From: RUG11462 sp036308645
GTDB lineage: Bacteria; Bacillota; Clostridia; Oscillospirales; Acutalibacteraceae
Length of the DNA stretch: 51,185 nucleotides
Assembly: GCA_036308645.1 (NCBI GenBank)
Contig: JAXJVH010000003.1
Location: 1 to 51,185 of the forward strand
Reading direction: 5' to 3'
Shown here: piece after piece, positions 40,979 through 48,454 of the stretch
Numbering within the stretch: position 1 is the first letter of the stretch
Layout of the letters: every line of letters starts with the position of its first letter
The notes under the pieces: generated by a model
What the model was told of the DNA's origin: nothing
The model's input: the letters and a program-made list of their open reading frames with translations, nothing else
The model's database searches: none
Made by a program: the position numbers and the translations under genes

Positions 40979-41031
40979 CTCCCTCTGACGAGGGAGGTGG
41001 CACGGCGGATTTGCCGTGACGGAGGGAGAGA
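40979..41031 (-). repeat. CCCTC/GAGGG repeat hairpins
   Basis: CCTCCCTC-TGAC-GAGGGAGG followed by a second hairpin, CACGGC-GGATTT-GCCGTG, and GACGGAGGGAG. On the minus strand it reads CTCCCTCCGTC...GCCACCTCCCTC, the pattern seen at 17283. The rest of 40881-41077 is A/T-rich with nothing recognised. Confidence 0.55.
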
Positions 41032-41077
41032 AAGAATAAAGATAGATATATACTTTGGCGTTTCTTATTTGCGATTT

Positions 41078-43438
41078 TTATTTTCTTGTTTTTGTTACGG
41101 TATTTGAAACCGAAGAAACCGAGCCGCCGTTTGTTACTTTGATTTTATAAGAATACTTTTTGCCCGAAACGACGGTAGAATTCTCAAAAGTCAGTTTTTC
41201 GTATTTATCTATTTTTGTATAACGCTTAAAACTCTTATCATCAGGACCTTTTCGGTAAATAATAATTCCTTTTGCATTTTTAACCGAATTCCAAGAAAGC
41301 AATAAGCCGTTTGAAACATTCTTAACTTTAAGTTTCGGAGTGTTAAGATGATAAGCGGTAAATTTAGCGGAATAATTGCTGCTTCCATTTGCATAGTTTA
41401 CTTTTATCGCATAAATTCGGCTTGTTCCCGCTTTCGCCGTTTTATCGGTAAACGAACTGCTTTTTACGGTGCCGAGCAGTGTGTATTTTTTGCGTTCATA
41501 TTTGTAAACCGAATAAGATACGGCGCCGCTTACACTCTTCCAAGCGATTTTCAAACCGTTCTTAGTAGCGGTGGCGCTGCTTATATTTGTCGTAGAGAAA
41601 AACCAACTGCTTTTCGAACCGCCTTTATAACTTTCTGTTCCTGCGTCCGATACAGATGACGGGCGGTAATAATACTTTTTGCCCGAAACTGCGGTTTTGT
41701 CGGTGTATGATGTGCCGTTTACGGTAGCAATCTTTTTATAACTGCTTTCGCCGTAGGCTTTGCGGTAAAGATTGTACTTTTTAATTCCCAAAACCGCTTT
41801 CCATGAAACAGTAAGTCCTAAAGTTGACGTTTTAATTGAATTTACCGTAGGCGGCGTATAAATTTTAGTGGTAAAGGCGGGGCTTGAACTTGAAACGCTC
41901 GACCCTTTATACGCTTTTACATAGTATGTATATGATGTGCTTTTTGCAACGGTTTTGTCGGTGTATGAAGTGTTAGAAGCGCCCTTTACCGTTGCTGTTT
42001 TTTTAGCGTTTTTCTCGGATTGTTTTTTTCTGTATACATAATAACCGTCGACGTTGTAAGAACTTGACCAATTAATTGTCACAGAGGTTTTGGTATTGCT
42101 TGCCGAGGTGACTTTTACACCGCCGATATATATACCCGAAAGTGCGTTCGGAGCACCGCTTACTCCGGCGGAAGAAACGGCTTTTACTGTGTAAAAATAT
42201 TTTATTCCGCCTACTGCTTTTGTATCGGAATATTCGGATTTAGACGAATCTACGGTTGCTATTTTAACAAAAGAATCATCGCCGTCGTTTCGGCGCAATA
42301 CCTGATAGCCTGTCGCACCCGAAAGTTTTGTCCAACTGATTTTAAAACCGTTTGAAAGTTTGCTAAGGCTTTTTAGCGTTGTGCTTTTTACAAATTCAAT
42401 TCGGCAAACCGCACTTTTAGTAGCGGAAACATTGCCTTTATAAGCGGTTATGTAGTAGTAATACTGCTTCTGCGTTACGTTTTTATCAACGTAAGAAACA
42501 GTATTTTTAGAAGTTACCGTATGTGTAAGCAAGTAGGCGCTCTTGCCTTCTTCTTTTCTGAAAATCTTATATCCGTCTGCGCCGTTTACTTTTTTCCATT
42601 GAAGAGAAATGCCGTTTGCGGTGTTTTCAACATTATAAAGACAGGTTGAAATAAGTGAATTATCGGTGGATTGGTCGTTTGCGTACTTTGCATAGTTAAG
42701 CATTACCCAACCATTGGTTTTGTTGTAAGTAATCTTTCCCCAAATCTTTTCGCCAACGTATCTTTTTTCGGTAACGGTTATCGCGTCGCCTTTATTTAAC
42801 GAAGCAACGTAAGAATAACTTGTTCCCGGACCTTTTCTAATATTTAAAGAGGTTGATACCACATAAACTTCTTTGTCAAACGAAAAATCATCGGTGCAGA
42901 AAAGTTTTGCTTCGGCGGCACGTCGCTCAACCAATCCCTGAAGTTTCTGACCGCCTGCGTTTACCCAAAGACCGAAAGCCTTTGCAATCTGCTTGTCGGT
43001 ATATTTATCAATACCGTTTTTAAGGTACTTTGCAATGGTAGGATTGCGATCCCATACATAAGCGCCGAAATTGTAGGTAAAACTTATAAGTGCGTCGTAC
43101 TGATTTTGCGTTACATAAATATCGTTTTTGCTTAAAAATGAGTTCAGTCCCGATTCGTAACTCGGCAAAATCTTTTTCAAAAGCGCATGAGCCGCCGGCT
43201 CGCTTATTCCTGCGGGATATTCGTCCTTTTCACATCTCGAGCCGTAGCCTATTGTATATTGCGAATAATCCCAGTAAGCATATTGATAATACCCCTCAAA
43301 CACTTCAATAAAATTAACGCCGAGTTCGCTTGTCGTACGTTTAACATATTTTTTGCCGGCGGCGGTGGTCGGCATTACGGGAATTACGCCGAAAATCATT
43401 ACAATTAAAAGTAATATACTTAAAATTTTTCTTTTCAT
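41078..43438 (-). CDS. Secreted GH24 lysozyme with SH3b and about six Fn3 repeats
   Basis: 786 residues with a signal peptide (1-27). The GH24 (phage-type lysozyme) domain spans about 35-185. The catalytic Glu48 in VFEGYYQYAYWD, Asp57, and Thr62 in YTIGYGSRCE match the Glu/Asp/Thr triad, and the SFTYNFG and RRAAEAKLF segments follow. A bacterial SH3 domain (about 190-250: LNIRKGPGTSYSYVASL) binds wall. Then about six Fn3 modules of 80-90 residues follow, each with SW or WK strands and a YYYxITA-type strand. The start follows AAGGAG. It is likely a wall hydrolase of the cell rather than a phage endolysin, because no phage genes are near. Confidence 0.87.
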   Translation of the reverse strand: MKRKILSILLLIVMIFGVIPVMPTTAAGKKYVKRTTSELGVNFIEVFEGYYQYAYWDYSQYTIGYGSRCEKDEYPAGISEPAAHALLKKILPSYESGLNSFLSKNDIYVTQNQYDALISFTYNFGAYVWDRNPTIAKYLKNGIDKYTDKQIAKAFGLWVNAGGQKLQGLVERRAAEAKLFCTDDFSFDKEVYVVSTSLNIRKGPGTSYSYVASLNKGDAITVTEKRYVGEKIWGKITYNKTNGWVMLNYAKYANDQSTDNSLISTCLYNVENTANGISLQWKKVNGADGYKIFRKEEGKSAYLLTHTVTSKNTVSYVDKNVTQKQYYYYITAYKGNVSATKSAVCRIEFVKSTTLKSLSKLSNGFKISWTKLSGATGYQVLRRNDGDDSFVKIATVDSSKSEYSDTKAVGGIKYFYTVKAVSSAGVSGAPNALSGIYIGGVKVTSASNTKTSVTINWSSSYNVDGYYVYRKKQSEKNAKKTATVKGASNTSYTDKTVAKSTSYTYYVKAYKGSSVSSSSPAFTTKIYTPPTVNSIKTSTLGLTVSWKAVLGIKKYNLYRKAYGESSYKKIATVNGTSYTDKTAVSGKKYYYRPSSVSDAGTESYKGGSKSSWFFSTTNISSATATKNGLKIAWKSVSGAVSYSVYKYERKKYTLLGTVKSSSFTDKTAKAGTSRIYAIKVNYANGSSNYSAKFTAYHLNTPKLKVKNVSNGLLLSWNSVKNAKGIIIYRKGPDDKSFKRYTKIDKYEKLTFENSTVVSGKKYSYKIKVTNGGSVSSVSNTVTKTRK

Positions 43439-43470
43439 TTGCTACTCCTTTGCTGCTTCTTTGCAACTCC

Positions 43471-43647
43471 TTAACAAAATTGGTTTTTATCGCTGTTGTA
43501 TCGGTAATCTATTTTTTCGAGTGATGAAACAATTTCCTGCTTTTCAACATTCAGGCTTTCGCATAAAGTTTCAAGCGATGAAAATTCATCACGCAATTTT
43601 GTGTTTATAAAACTTAAAAGAATAAAGGGGTCATTAGGCAGACTCAT
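43471..43647 (-). CDS. DUF4250 small protein
   Basis: 58 residues: MSLPNDPFILLSFINTKLRD, then EFSSLETLCESLNV, ending EKQEIVSSLEKIDYRYNSDK. This matches the DUF4250 family, small proteins of unknown function with a conserved N-terminal LPNDPFILLS. Its ATG overlaps the RqcH stop by 4 bp (ATGA), so it is translated with that gene. It was found by reading the gap between the lysozyme and RqcH genes. Confidence 0.85.
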   Translation of the reverse strand: MSLPNDPFILLSFINTKLRDEFSSLETLCESLNVEKQEIVSSLEKIDYRYNSDKNQFC

Positions 43648-45395
43648 TTTGATTTTAACCTTTCCGTAATTGTTTCGTCGGGGTCTACAAAAGCGGTCTG
43701 ATTGGTTTTATAAATAACCATTCCCGGTTTTGCACCCGCAGGTTTTTTAACATATTTTATAAGCGTATAGTCAACGGGAACCTGTTTTGAAGCGGCTGCT
43801 TTTGAGTTTGTTGCCGCTAAAACGGCCGCTTGGGTAAGCGTTGTATCGGGGATTTCTCTGCCCTCGGACAACACCACTACATGAGAGCCGGGAATGTTTT
43901 TGGTGTGAAACCACATATCCTGCTTTTCGGCAAGTTTTAAAGTTAAATAATCGTTTTGATAATTGTTTTTGCCGACAAGAATAGTAAACCCGTCCGAAGA
44001 AATGTATTTATCGGGATTAGGTTTTTGCGGTTTGCGTTTTATATTTTTCCGTTGAGCGCGAATATAACCGCACTCTATAAGCTCGTCCTTTATGCTTTCG
44101 ATATCCGAAGGCGTTTTAGCACGTTTTAAGGAATCAAGCACCGATTCAAAATATACCAAATCTTCATTCGCTTTAGCAATAAGTTCGCAAAGCATACCCG
44201 AAGCCGTCGATAATTTTCGGTACAAATTAAAATATCTGTGCGCGTTTTTAACAGGCGAAAGGGCGGTATCCATAGGAATTTCAATCATTTTACATTCGGG
44301 GTCGTAATAATTCATAACCACCGCTTTGCTCTCTCCCGATTTAAGCAGATGTAAATTTGCTTTCAGCAGTTCGCCGTATACTCTGTAAATCTCTTTTTTC
44401 TCGGTGGCTTTCAGTTCTTTTTCACGAGCCGCAATTTTCCTTTTGGTACGCTCGATTAAATTAGTGACGGTTTTAGTAACCGAGGCTGAAATCTGACGTA
44501 TTCTCTCGCCGTTATCTTTTTTTGAAAAGAAATTCTGCAAAAGCGAATGAACGTCGTCATAAAATTCAAGAGTATATTTTTCACCGTACTGTTTTATCGG
44601 AATAAAGGAAAAATCCTTGATATTGCCGTTTTCATCTTTAACAATACAGGGTTTTATATCGTTTTCATAAGTATTTTTAAAATTTTTCAGCGTATCCGTC
44701 AGTTTTGAAAAACGGTAAGCGTTAATTTCGGATACGGGCAAATCCATATCGCCGAAACTTAAAAACGCCAATTCTCTGTAAATAATCGGCGAAAGCCCGT
44801 CGATTACCGCCGAAAAAGCCTTGTGTGCCGCCCTTTCGGTCTGCGCTTTTATTTTTTCGGCAACTTCGTTTACTTCCGAAGTAAATAGATTTAATCGGTC
44901 GGTGCCTTCGGGAAATTCGTAATCAGCGCCCGGCAGAACAAAACGTTTGCCCTCTTCAGGGTCAACTCGGCGTACGCTGTCAATGATTTTTCCGTTTTCG
45001 GTGAAAATAATATTTGAAAGTCTGCCGAGCATTTCGACAACAACAGTTATTACAACGTCGTCGCCGAGTTCGTTTTTGCAGTCAAAATCAAGCATTAAAA
45101 TTCTGTCAATGTCTTTTTGACGAACGCTTTTGAGTTTGCCGCCGCCGAGCCTTTTTCGCAAAAGCATACAAAGCATAGGCGGAACGGGCGGATTTTCAAA
45201 TTTTTCGGTTGTAAAATGAATTCTTGCCGAATTCGGATTTGCCGAGATTAAAAGTGTTTTTTTAAATCCCGTTTTATTAAGATAAAGGCATATACAGTCT
45301 TTATACGGCATTGTGATTTTTTCGATTCGGGCGGTCAAAGCCGTTTCGTTTAAATCCTTGCAAATAAGACCGAGCAATGCTGCGTCAAGTGCCAC
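43644..45395 (-). CDS. rqcH: Ribosome quality-control protein RqcH (NFACT/FbpA family)
   Basis: 583 residues. NFACT-N (about 1-210) has MLLRKRLGGGKL and VRRVDPEEGKR segments. A long coiled-coil region (about 280-430, with KRKIAAREKELKATEKK) follows. The C-terminal NFACT-R domain has MWFHTKNIPGSHVVVL and AATNSKAAASKQVPVDYT. RqcH adds alanine tails to peptides on stalled large ribosomal subunits; the same family is also named fibronectin-binding. The start is GTG after AAGGTGA. Confidence 0.92.
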   Translation of the reverse strand: MALDAALLGLICKDLNETALTARIEKITMPYKDCICLYLNKTGFKKTLLISANPNSARIHFTTEKFENPPVPPMLCMLLRKRLGGGKLKSVRQKDIDRILMLDFDCKNELGDDVVITVVVEMLGRLSNIIFTENGKIIDSVRRVDPEEGKRFVLPGADYEFPEGTDRLNLFTSEVNEVAEKIKAQTERAAHKAFSAVIDGLSPIIYRELAFLSFGDMDLPVSEINAYRFSKLTDTLKNFKNTYENDIKPCIVKDENGNIKDFSFIPIKQYGEKYTLEFYDDVHSLLQNFFSKKDNGERIRQISASVTKTVTNLIERTKRKIAAREKELKATEKKEIYRVYGELLKANLHLLKSGESKAVVMNYYDPECKMIEIPMDTALSPVKNAHRYFNLYRKLSTASGMLCELIAKANEDLVYFESVLDSLKRAKTPSDIESIKDELIECGYIRAQRKNIKRKPQKPNPDKYISSDGFTILVGKNNYQNDYLTLKLAEKQDMWFHTKNIPGSHVVVLSEGREIPDTTLTQAAVLAATNSKAAASKQVPVDYTLIKYVKKPAGAKPGMVIYKTNQTAFVDPDETITERLKSK

Positions 45396-45448
45396 GATTA
45401 ATTCACCTTAAACTTTCTGTATTACGCTATACAAACGTTATAATCACG

Positions 45449-46216
45449 CTATACCACGCTGTAAGGCGCCGACTGGGATATAATTCTAACCTCGCAGTCG
45501 AGCTTGTCCTTTAGTAAAAGCGCTAACGGTTTTACAACTACGTTTTCGGTTGAAAAATGACCTGCGTCGATAACGGTCATACCAAGGCTTTTTGCCTCTA
45601 ACCATTGGTGATGTTTAATCTCGCTTGTTACAATGGTATCTGCGCCGGCGGCTTTGGCCTGTAAAATAAAGTGATTTCCCGCGCCGCCGTAAACGCATAC
45701 TCTGTGAACTCTTTTGTTGCCTGCAACAAATCTTACGTCAGGCGCGCCGAGTTTTTCTTTTACAAAACGGGCGAAATCTTCAGGCTCATAACCTGCAACA
45801 TTTCCTATTCTTGCCGCAGGTAAGCAATCGGGATATTCGCTGTCGGCAACCGTCTCGGCTTCCTCGACTCCCAAAGCAATAGCCAAGCGGTCGTTTACAC
45901 CGCCTTTTGCACAGTCAAGATTTGTATGAGCGCAAATTGCGGTTATGCCTTCTTTAATCAAAAGATAGGGAATGCTTTCCGCAGTTACCGATGATAATTT
46001 ATCAAAAATAACGGGGTGATGCGAAACAATAAGGTCACATTCGTTATCGGCAGCCCTTTTGACAACGTCACGGGTAATGTCAAGGCAAACCGCAATTCTT
46101 TTAACCGAAGCGGCGGCGTCACCCACTAAAATACCTACGTTATCAAAAGGGTATCTTGTATTAAAAGGTGCAATTTTATCAATTAATTTATAAATTTCCG
46201 TTACTGTTACCGACAT
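45449..46216 (-). CDS. Nif3-like dinuclear metal-centre protein
   Basis: 255 residues of the NIF3/YqfO family. The metal-binding histidines are in DLIVSHHPVIF (about 60-70) and DAGHFSTENVV near the C-terminus, with AICAHTNLDCAKGGVND. Function is debated (GTP cyclohydrolase type 1-like fold). The shorter form without the central YqfO insert is seen. It lies directly downstream of trmK, as in many Firmicutes (yqfN-yqfO). Confidence 0.92.
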   Translation of the reverse strand: MSVTVTEIYKLIDKIAPFNTRYPFDNVGILVGDAAASVKRIAVCLDITRDVVKRAADNECDLIVSHHPVIFDKLSSVTAESIPYLLIKEGITAICAHTNLDCAKGGVNDRLAIALGVEEAETVADSEYPDCLPAARIGNVAGYEPEDFARFVKEKLGAPDVRFVAGNKRVHRVCVYGGAGNHFILQAKAAGADTIVTSEIKHHQWLEAKSLGMTVIDAGHFSTENVVVKPLALLLKDKLDCEVRIISQSAPYSVV

Positions 46217-46246
46217 TTTTAATCTCTCCTCAAATTTTAAATATCT

Positions 46247-46915
46247 TTAAATATCTTCACAAAGCGAAACTATCGCTTTGGCTTGTGTGTTTTCGTTATC
46301 CGCAGATAGTATTCCTTTTGCCTTTTTTATAAGCGAATTTTTAATTTTTTGCTTGTATTTTTGCGATTTTTCATCATTTTTTCGCAAAAATTCACCGAAA
46401 TAGTAGTATTTTTCGTCCTGATTTTGCGCTTTACCGCAAAACACGGCGTTGATTACGGTATAAATTTTATTATTTGATTCGGCGGCTTTTTCGTCTTTTA
46501 TCAAAAATCCGTTTTCGCAAAGAAACCGCCGCAGTTCGTAAGCCTTCGTCATAGGCTGTAAAATAAGATTATATTTTTCGTCTTTTATGTATGGGCAGTC
46601 GGTTAAAATTTTTATTATCATTTCGCCGCCCATTCCTGCGATAACAAGGTCGGAAAATTCATCTTTTTCAACGCCCGAAAGTCCGTCGCAAAGGTAAAGT
46701 TTTACACGGTTTGCAACGCCGTATTCCTTAACTGTTGCTTTGGCGCTTTCAAGCGGTTTTTCGTTTATGTCGCAACACAGCGCAAAACGGATTTTGCCCT
46801 GCTTTAAGAGAAAAGCGGGCAAATAAGCGTGGTCTGTTCCGACGTCTGCCAAAACGGAATTTTCTCTTACAAATTCCGCGCAGGTAAAAAGCCTTTCATC
46901 AAGCGTTATATTCAT
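46247..46915 (-). CDS. trmK: tRNA (adenine22-N1)-methyltransferase TrmK
   Basis: A class I SAM-dependent methyltransferase of 222 residues. Motif I is LADVGTDHAYLPAFLL (about 22-37), and AGMGGEMI plus LILQPMTKAYELRRFL follow. It methylates A22 of tRNAs. The ATG at 46915 follows AAAGGA with 7 bases between; a TTG one codon before is less likely. Next to the nif3 gene. Confidence 0.92.
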   Translation of the reverse strand: MNITLDERLFTCAEFVRENSVLADVGTDHAYLPAFLLKQGKIRFALCCDINEKPLESAKATVKEYGVANRVKLYLCDGLSGVEKDEFSDLVIAGMGGEMIIKILTDCPYIKDEKYNLILQPMTKAYELRRFLCENGFLIKDEKAAESNNKIYTVINAVFCGKAQNQDEKYYYFGEFLRKNDEKSQKYKQKIKNSLIKKAKGILSADNENTQAKAIVSLCEDI

Positions 46916-47056
46916 CAAAAAGTCCTTTAATTAAAATTTTCGTAAAAAAGCAATACTTCTCTATTATTTATATTACAATTTTGTAACTCAAAAGTCAATA
47001 GAAACGCAGAATTTACAATATTTTTATACTATATCTTTGTGATAAAAATTTGATAA

Positions 47057-47428
47057 TTATTTACTGTTTATATTCTCCATAGAGGCTAAATGAGTAAGCA
47101 TAACCTTTACCTCGTTAAGTTGCGAAAAAAATTCTGCCTTTTCGTTATACTCAATAAGCGGCTTCATAGCGCAAATACCTACGCCTATTTCGCAGATTTC
47201 GGCGTGATTTACAAAAATATTGAGTTTTTTCTCAAAATTAATCCATTCTTTTTCCGCATTTTCGCAAAGCGACAACGCTTTTTTAGGATTATCCTGTTTT
47301 GCCGCAGTTTCTATTTTTGTAATATAGTCGTTCATAACGTCGTTTGCCTGTTTAACATAATAAGTCCCCGACGCCACAATACCCACAAGAACTATAATAA
47401 TTGCAATTGCAAATATAAATCTTTTCAT
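47057..47428 (-). CDS. DUF4363 membrane-anchored protein
   Basis: 123 residues with an N-terminal helix (about 4-24) and an extracytoplasmic helical part. It fits the DUF4363 family. The function is unknown. It overlaps the DUF421 gene by 4 bp, and the two families are frequent partners in Clostridia, so they likely work together at the membrane. Confidence 0.85.
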   Translation of the reverse strand: MKRFIFAIAIIIVLVGIVASGTYYVKQANDVMNDYITKIETAAKQDNPKKALSLCENAEKEWINFEKKLNIFVNHAEICEIGVGICAMKPLIEYNEKAEFFSQLNEVKVMLTHLASMENINSK

Positions 47429-48105
47429 CGTATTTCCTCTTTCTTAATAATAACAAATTCTTTTGCTTCGTTTACCGTCATTAAAAACACGTCTTCAATT
47501 GTAAGATTTTTTGCACGTAGCCGCAGCATTACGTCCTCTTCGCTTACCTTCGAAAACTCGCCGAAAACCTCTTCGCAAAGTCTGCCGTCGGAAATAACGA
47601 CTGTCGAAAAGCCTTTATCACGGGCGTTTAGTTTCATATCGCCTTTTGAAACAGGCTCGTATTTTTGTTTGGGTTGCACAGAAATTTTGCCGTTGGTTTC
47701 CATTATCGCAAAATCGACTTCTTCTATTGAAAATGAGCCTGCCTGACGAAGTCCCTCCAACAAATCGTCTATTGTGACTCGCAGTTTTTTCATCATTTTT
47801 TGGTCGATTACGCCGTTTTTGATGATAATTGCGGATTTTCCGTCAAAAAGTTTGCGGAACAAGATAGATTTTAATGAAAATGCCGAAAGCAAAAGTTCAA
47901 GCAAAACAAGTACGAATATCGCAATAATTCCGTTTGTTACAGGGCGGTTTAAATCCTGCATCGGAATTGAGGCTAATTCTGAAATAAGTATCGTTACAAC
48001 AAGTTCGCTGGGTTGCAATTCGCCGACCTGCCGTTTGCCCATTATTCGCATACAAAGTATTACGACTAAATACAAAACCGCCGTACGAATAACCGTCATC
48101 ATCAT
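47425..48105 (-). CDS. DUF421 membrane protein (YetF/YcaP-like)
   Basis: 226 residues: three N-terminal helices (about 5-22, 35-50, 58-80) with the hallmark RIMGKRQVGELQPSELVVTI, then the cytoplasmic domain (GVIDQKMMKKLRVTIDDLLE, LRQAGSFSIEEVDFAIMETNG). Some related proteins act in spore or membrane stress contexts; the role here is unknown. The start follows a GCGGTGA site. Confidence 0.9.
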   Translation of the reverse strand: MMMTVIRTAVLYLVVILCMRIMGKRQVGELQPSELVVTILISELASIPMQDLNRPVTNGIIAIFVLVLLELLLSAFSLKSILFRKLFDGKSAIIIKNGVIDQKMMKKLRVTIDDLLEGLRQAGSFSIEEVDFAIMETNGKISVQPKQKYEPVSKGDMKLNARDKGFSTVVISDGRLCEEVFGEFSKVSEEDVMLRLRAKNLTIEDVFLMTVNEAKEFVIIKKEEIR

Positions 48106-48167
48106 AAGTTTTCACCGCTTTTTGATAATTTTCGGTAATATTATCGGCAGATAAATCAATTTTTATA

Positions 48168-48290
48168 CATAGTCAGTCGGTCGGAAGCACCGAGTCGAGA
48201 GCCTCGACACGCAAGACAATCATTTTATGTTTTGATGTGATTTTAAAGTTTATTGGGCTTACAATAGCAACCTGTTGCCTAAAAAGCCTT
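48168..48290 (-). repeat. composite intergenic repeat, copy 4 (reverse)
   Basis: On the minus strand: GGCAACAGGTTGCTATTG, then TAAGCCCAATAAACTTTAAA, an A/T-rich part, CTTGCGTGTCGAGGCTCTCG and a GTCGG-type hairpin. The mini-hairpin is at 48194-48208. The whole 48106-48454 gap holds this, two other repeats and a terminator. Confidence 0.6.
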
Positions 48291-48332
48291 CGCCTTTATG
48301 GGAAGGTGTCACGAAGTGACGGATGAGGGATA
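48289..48332 (-). repeat. CCCTCATCCGTC...ACCTTCCC repeat (reverse)
   Basis: On the minus strand it reads CCCTCATCCGTC, an ACTTCGTGAC hairpin part, then ACCTTCCCATAAAGGCGAAG. It matches the element at 17283 in plan. Confidence 0.55.
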
Positions 48333-48349
48333 AAATAAAGATATTGCAA

Positions 48350-48376
48350 CGGCACGCCGAGGTCGTCGTGCCATAC
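48350..48376 (-). repeat. GTAT-headed REP hairpin (ACGACCTCGG loop)
   Basis: On the minus strand: GTAT, GGCACG-ACGACCTCGG-CGTGCC. One base differs from 33190-33216 (head G to T). Confidence 0.7.
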
Positions 48377-48408
48377 AAATACATATAAGATTATCGGTAA
48401 TAAAAGCG

Positions 48409-48440
48409 AACGGTTGGCGAAAATATTTTCGTCAACCGTT
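48409..48440 (-). terminator. Terminator-like hairpin after pcrA
   Basis: AACGGTTGGCGAAAAT pairs with ATTTTCGTCAACCGTT (one mismatch). On the minus strand it is followed by CGCTTTTATT, a weak T-run. Confidence 0.55.
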
Positions 48441-48454
48441 TATTCTAAATAACT

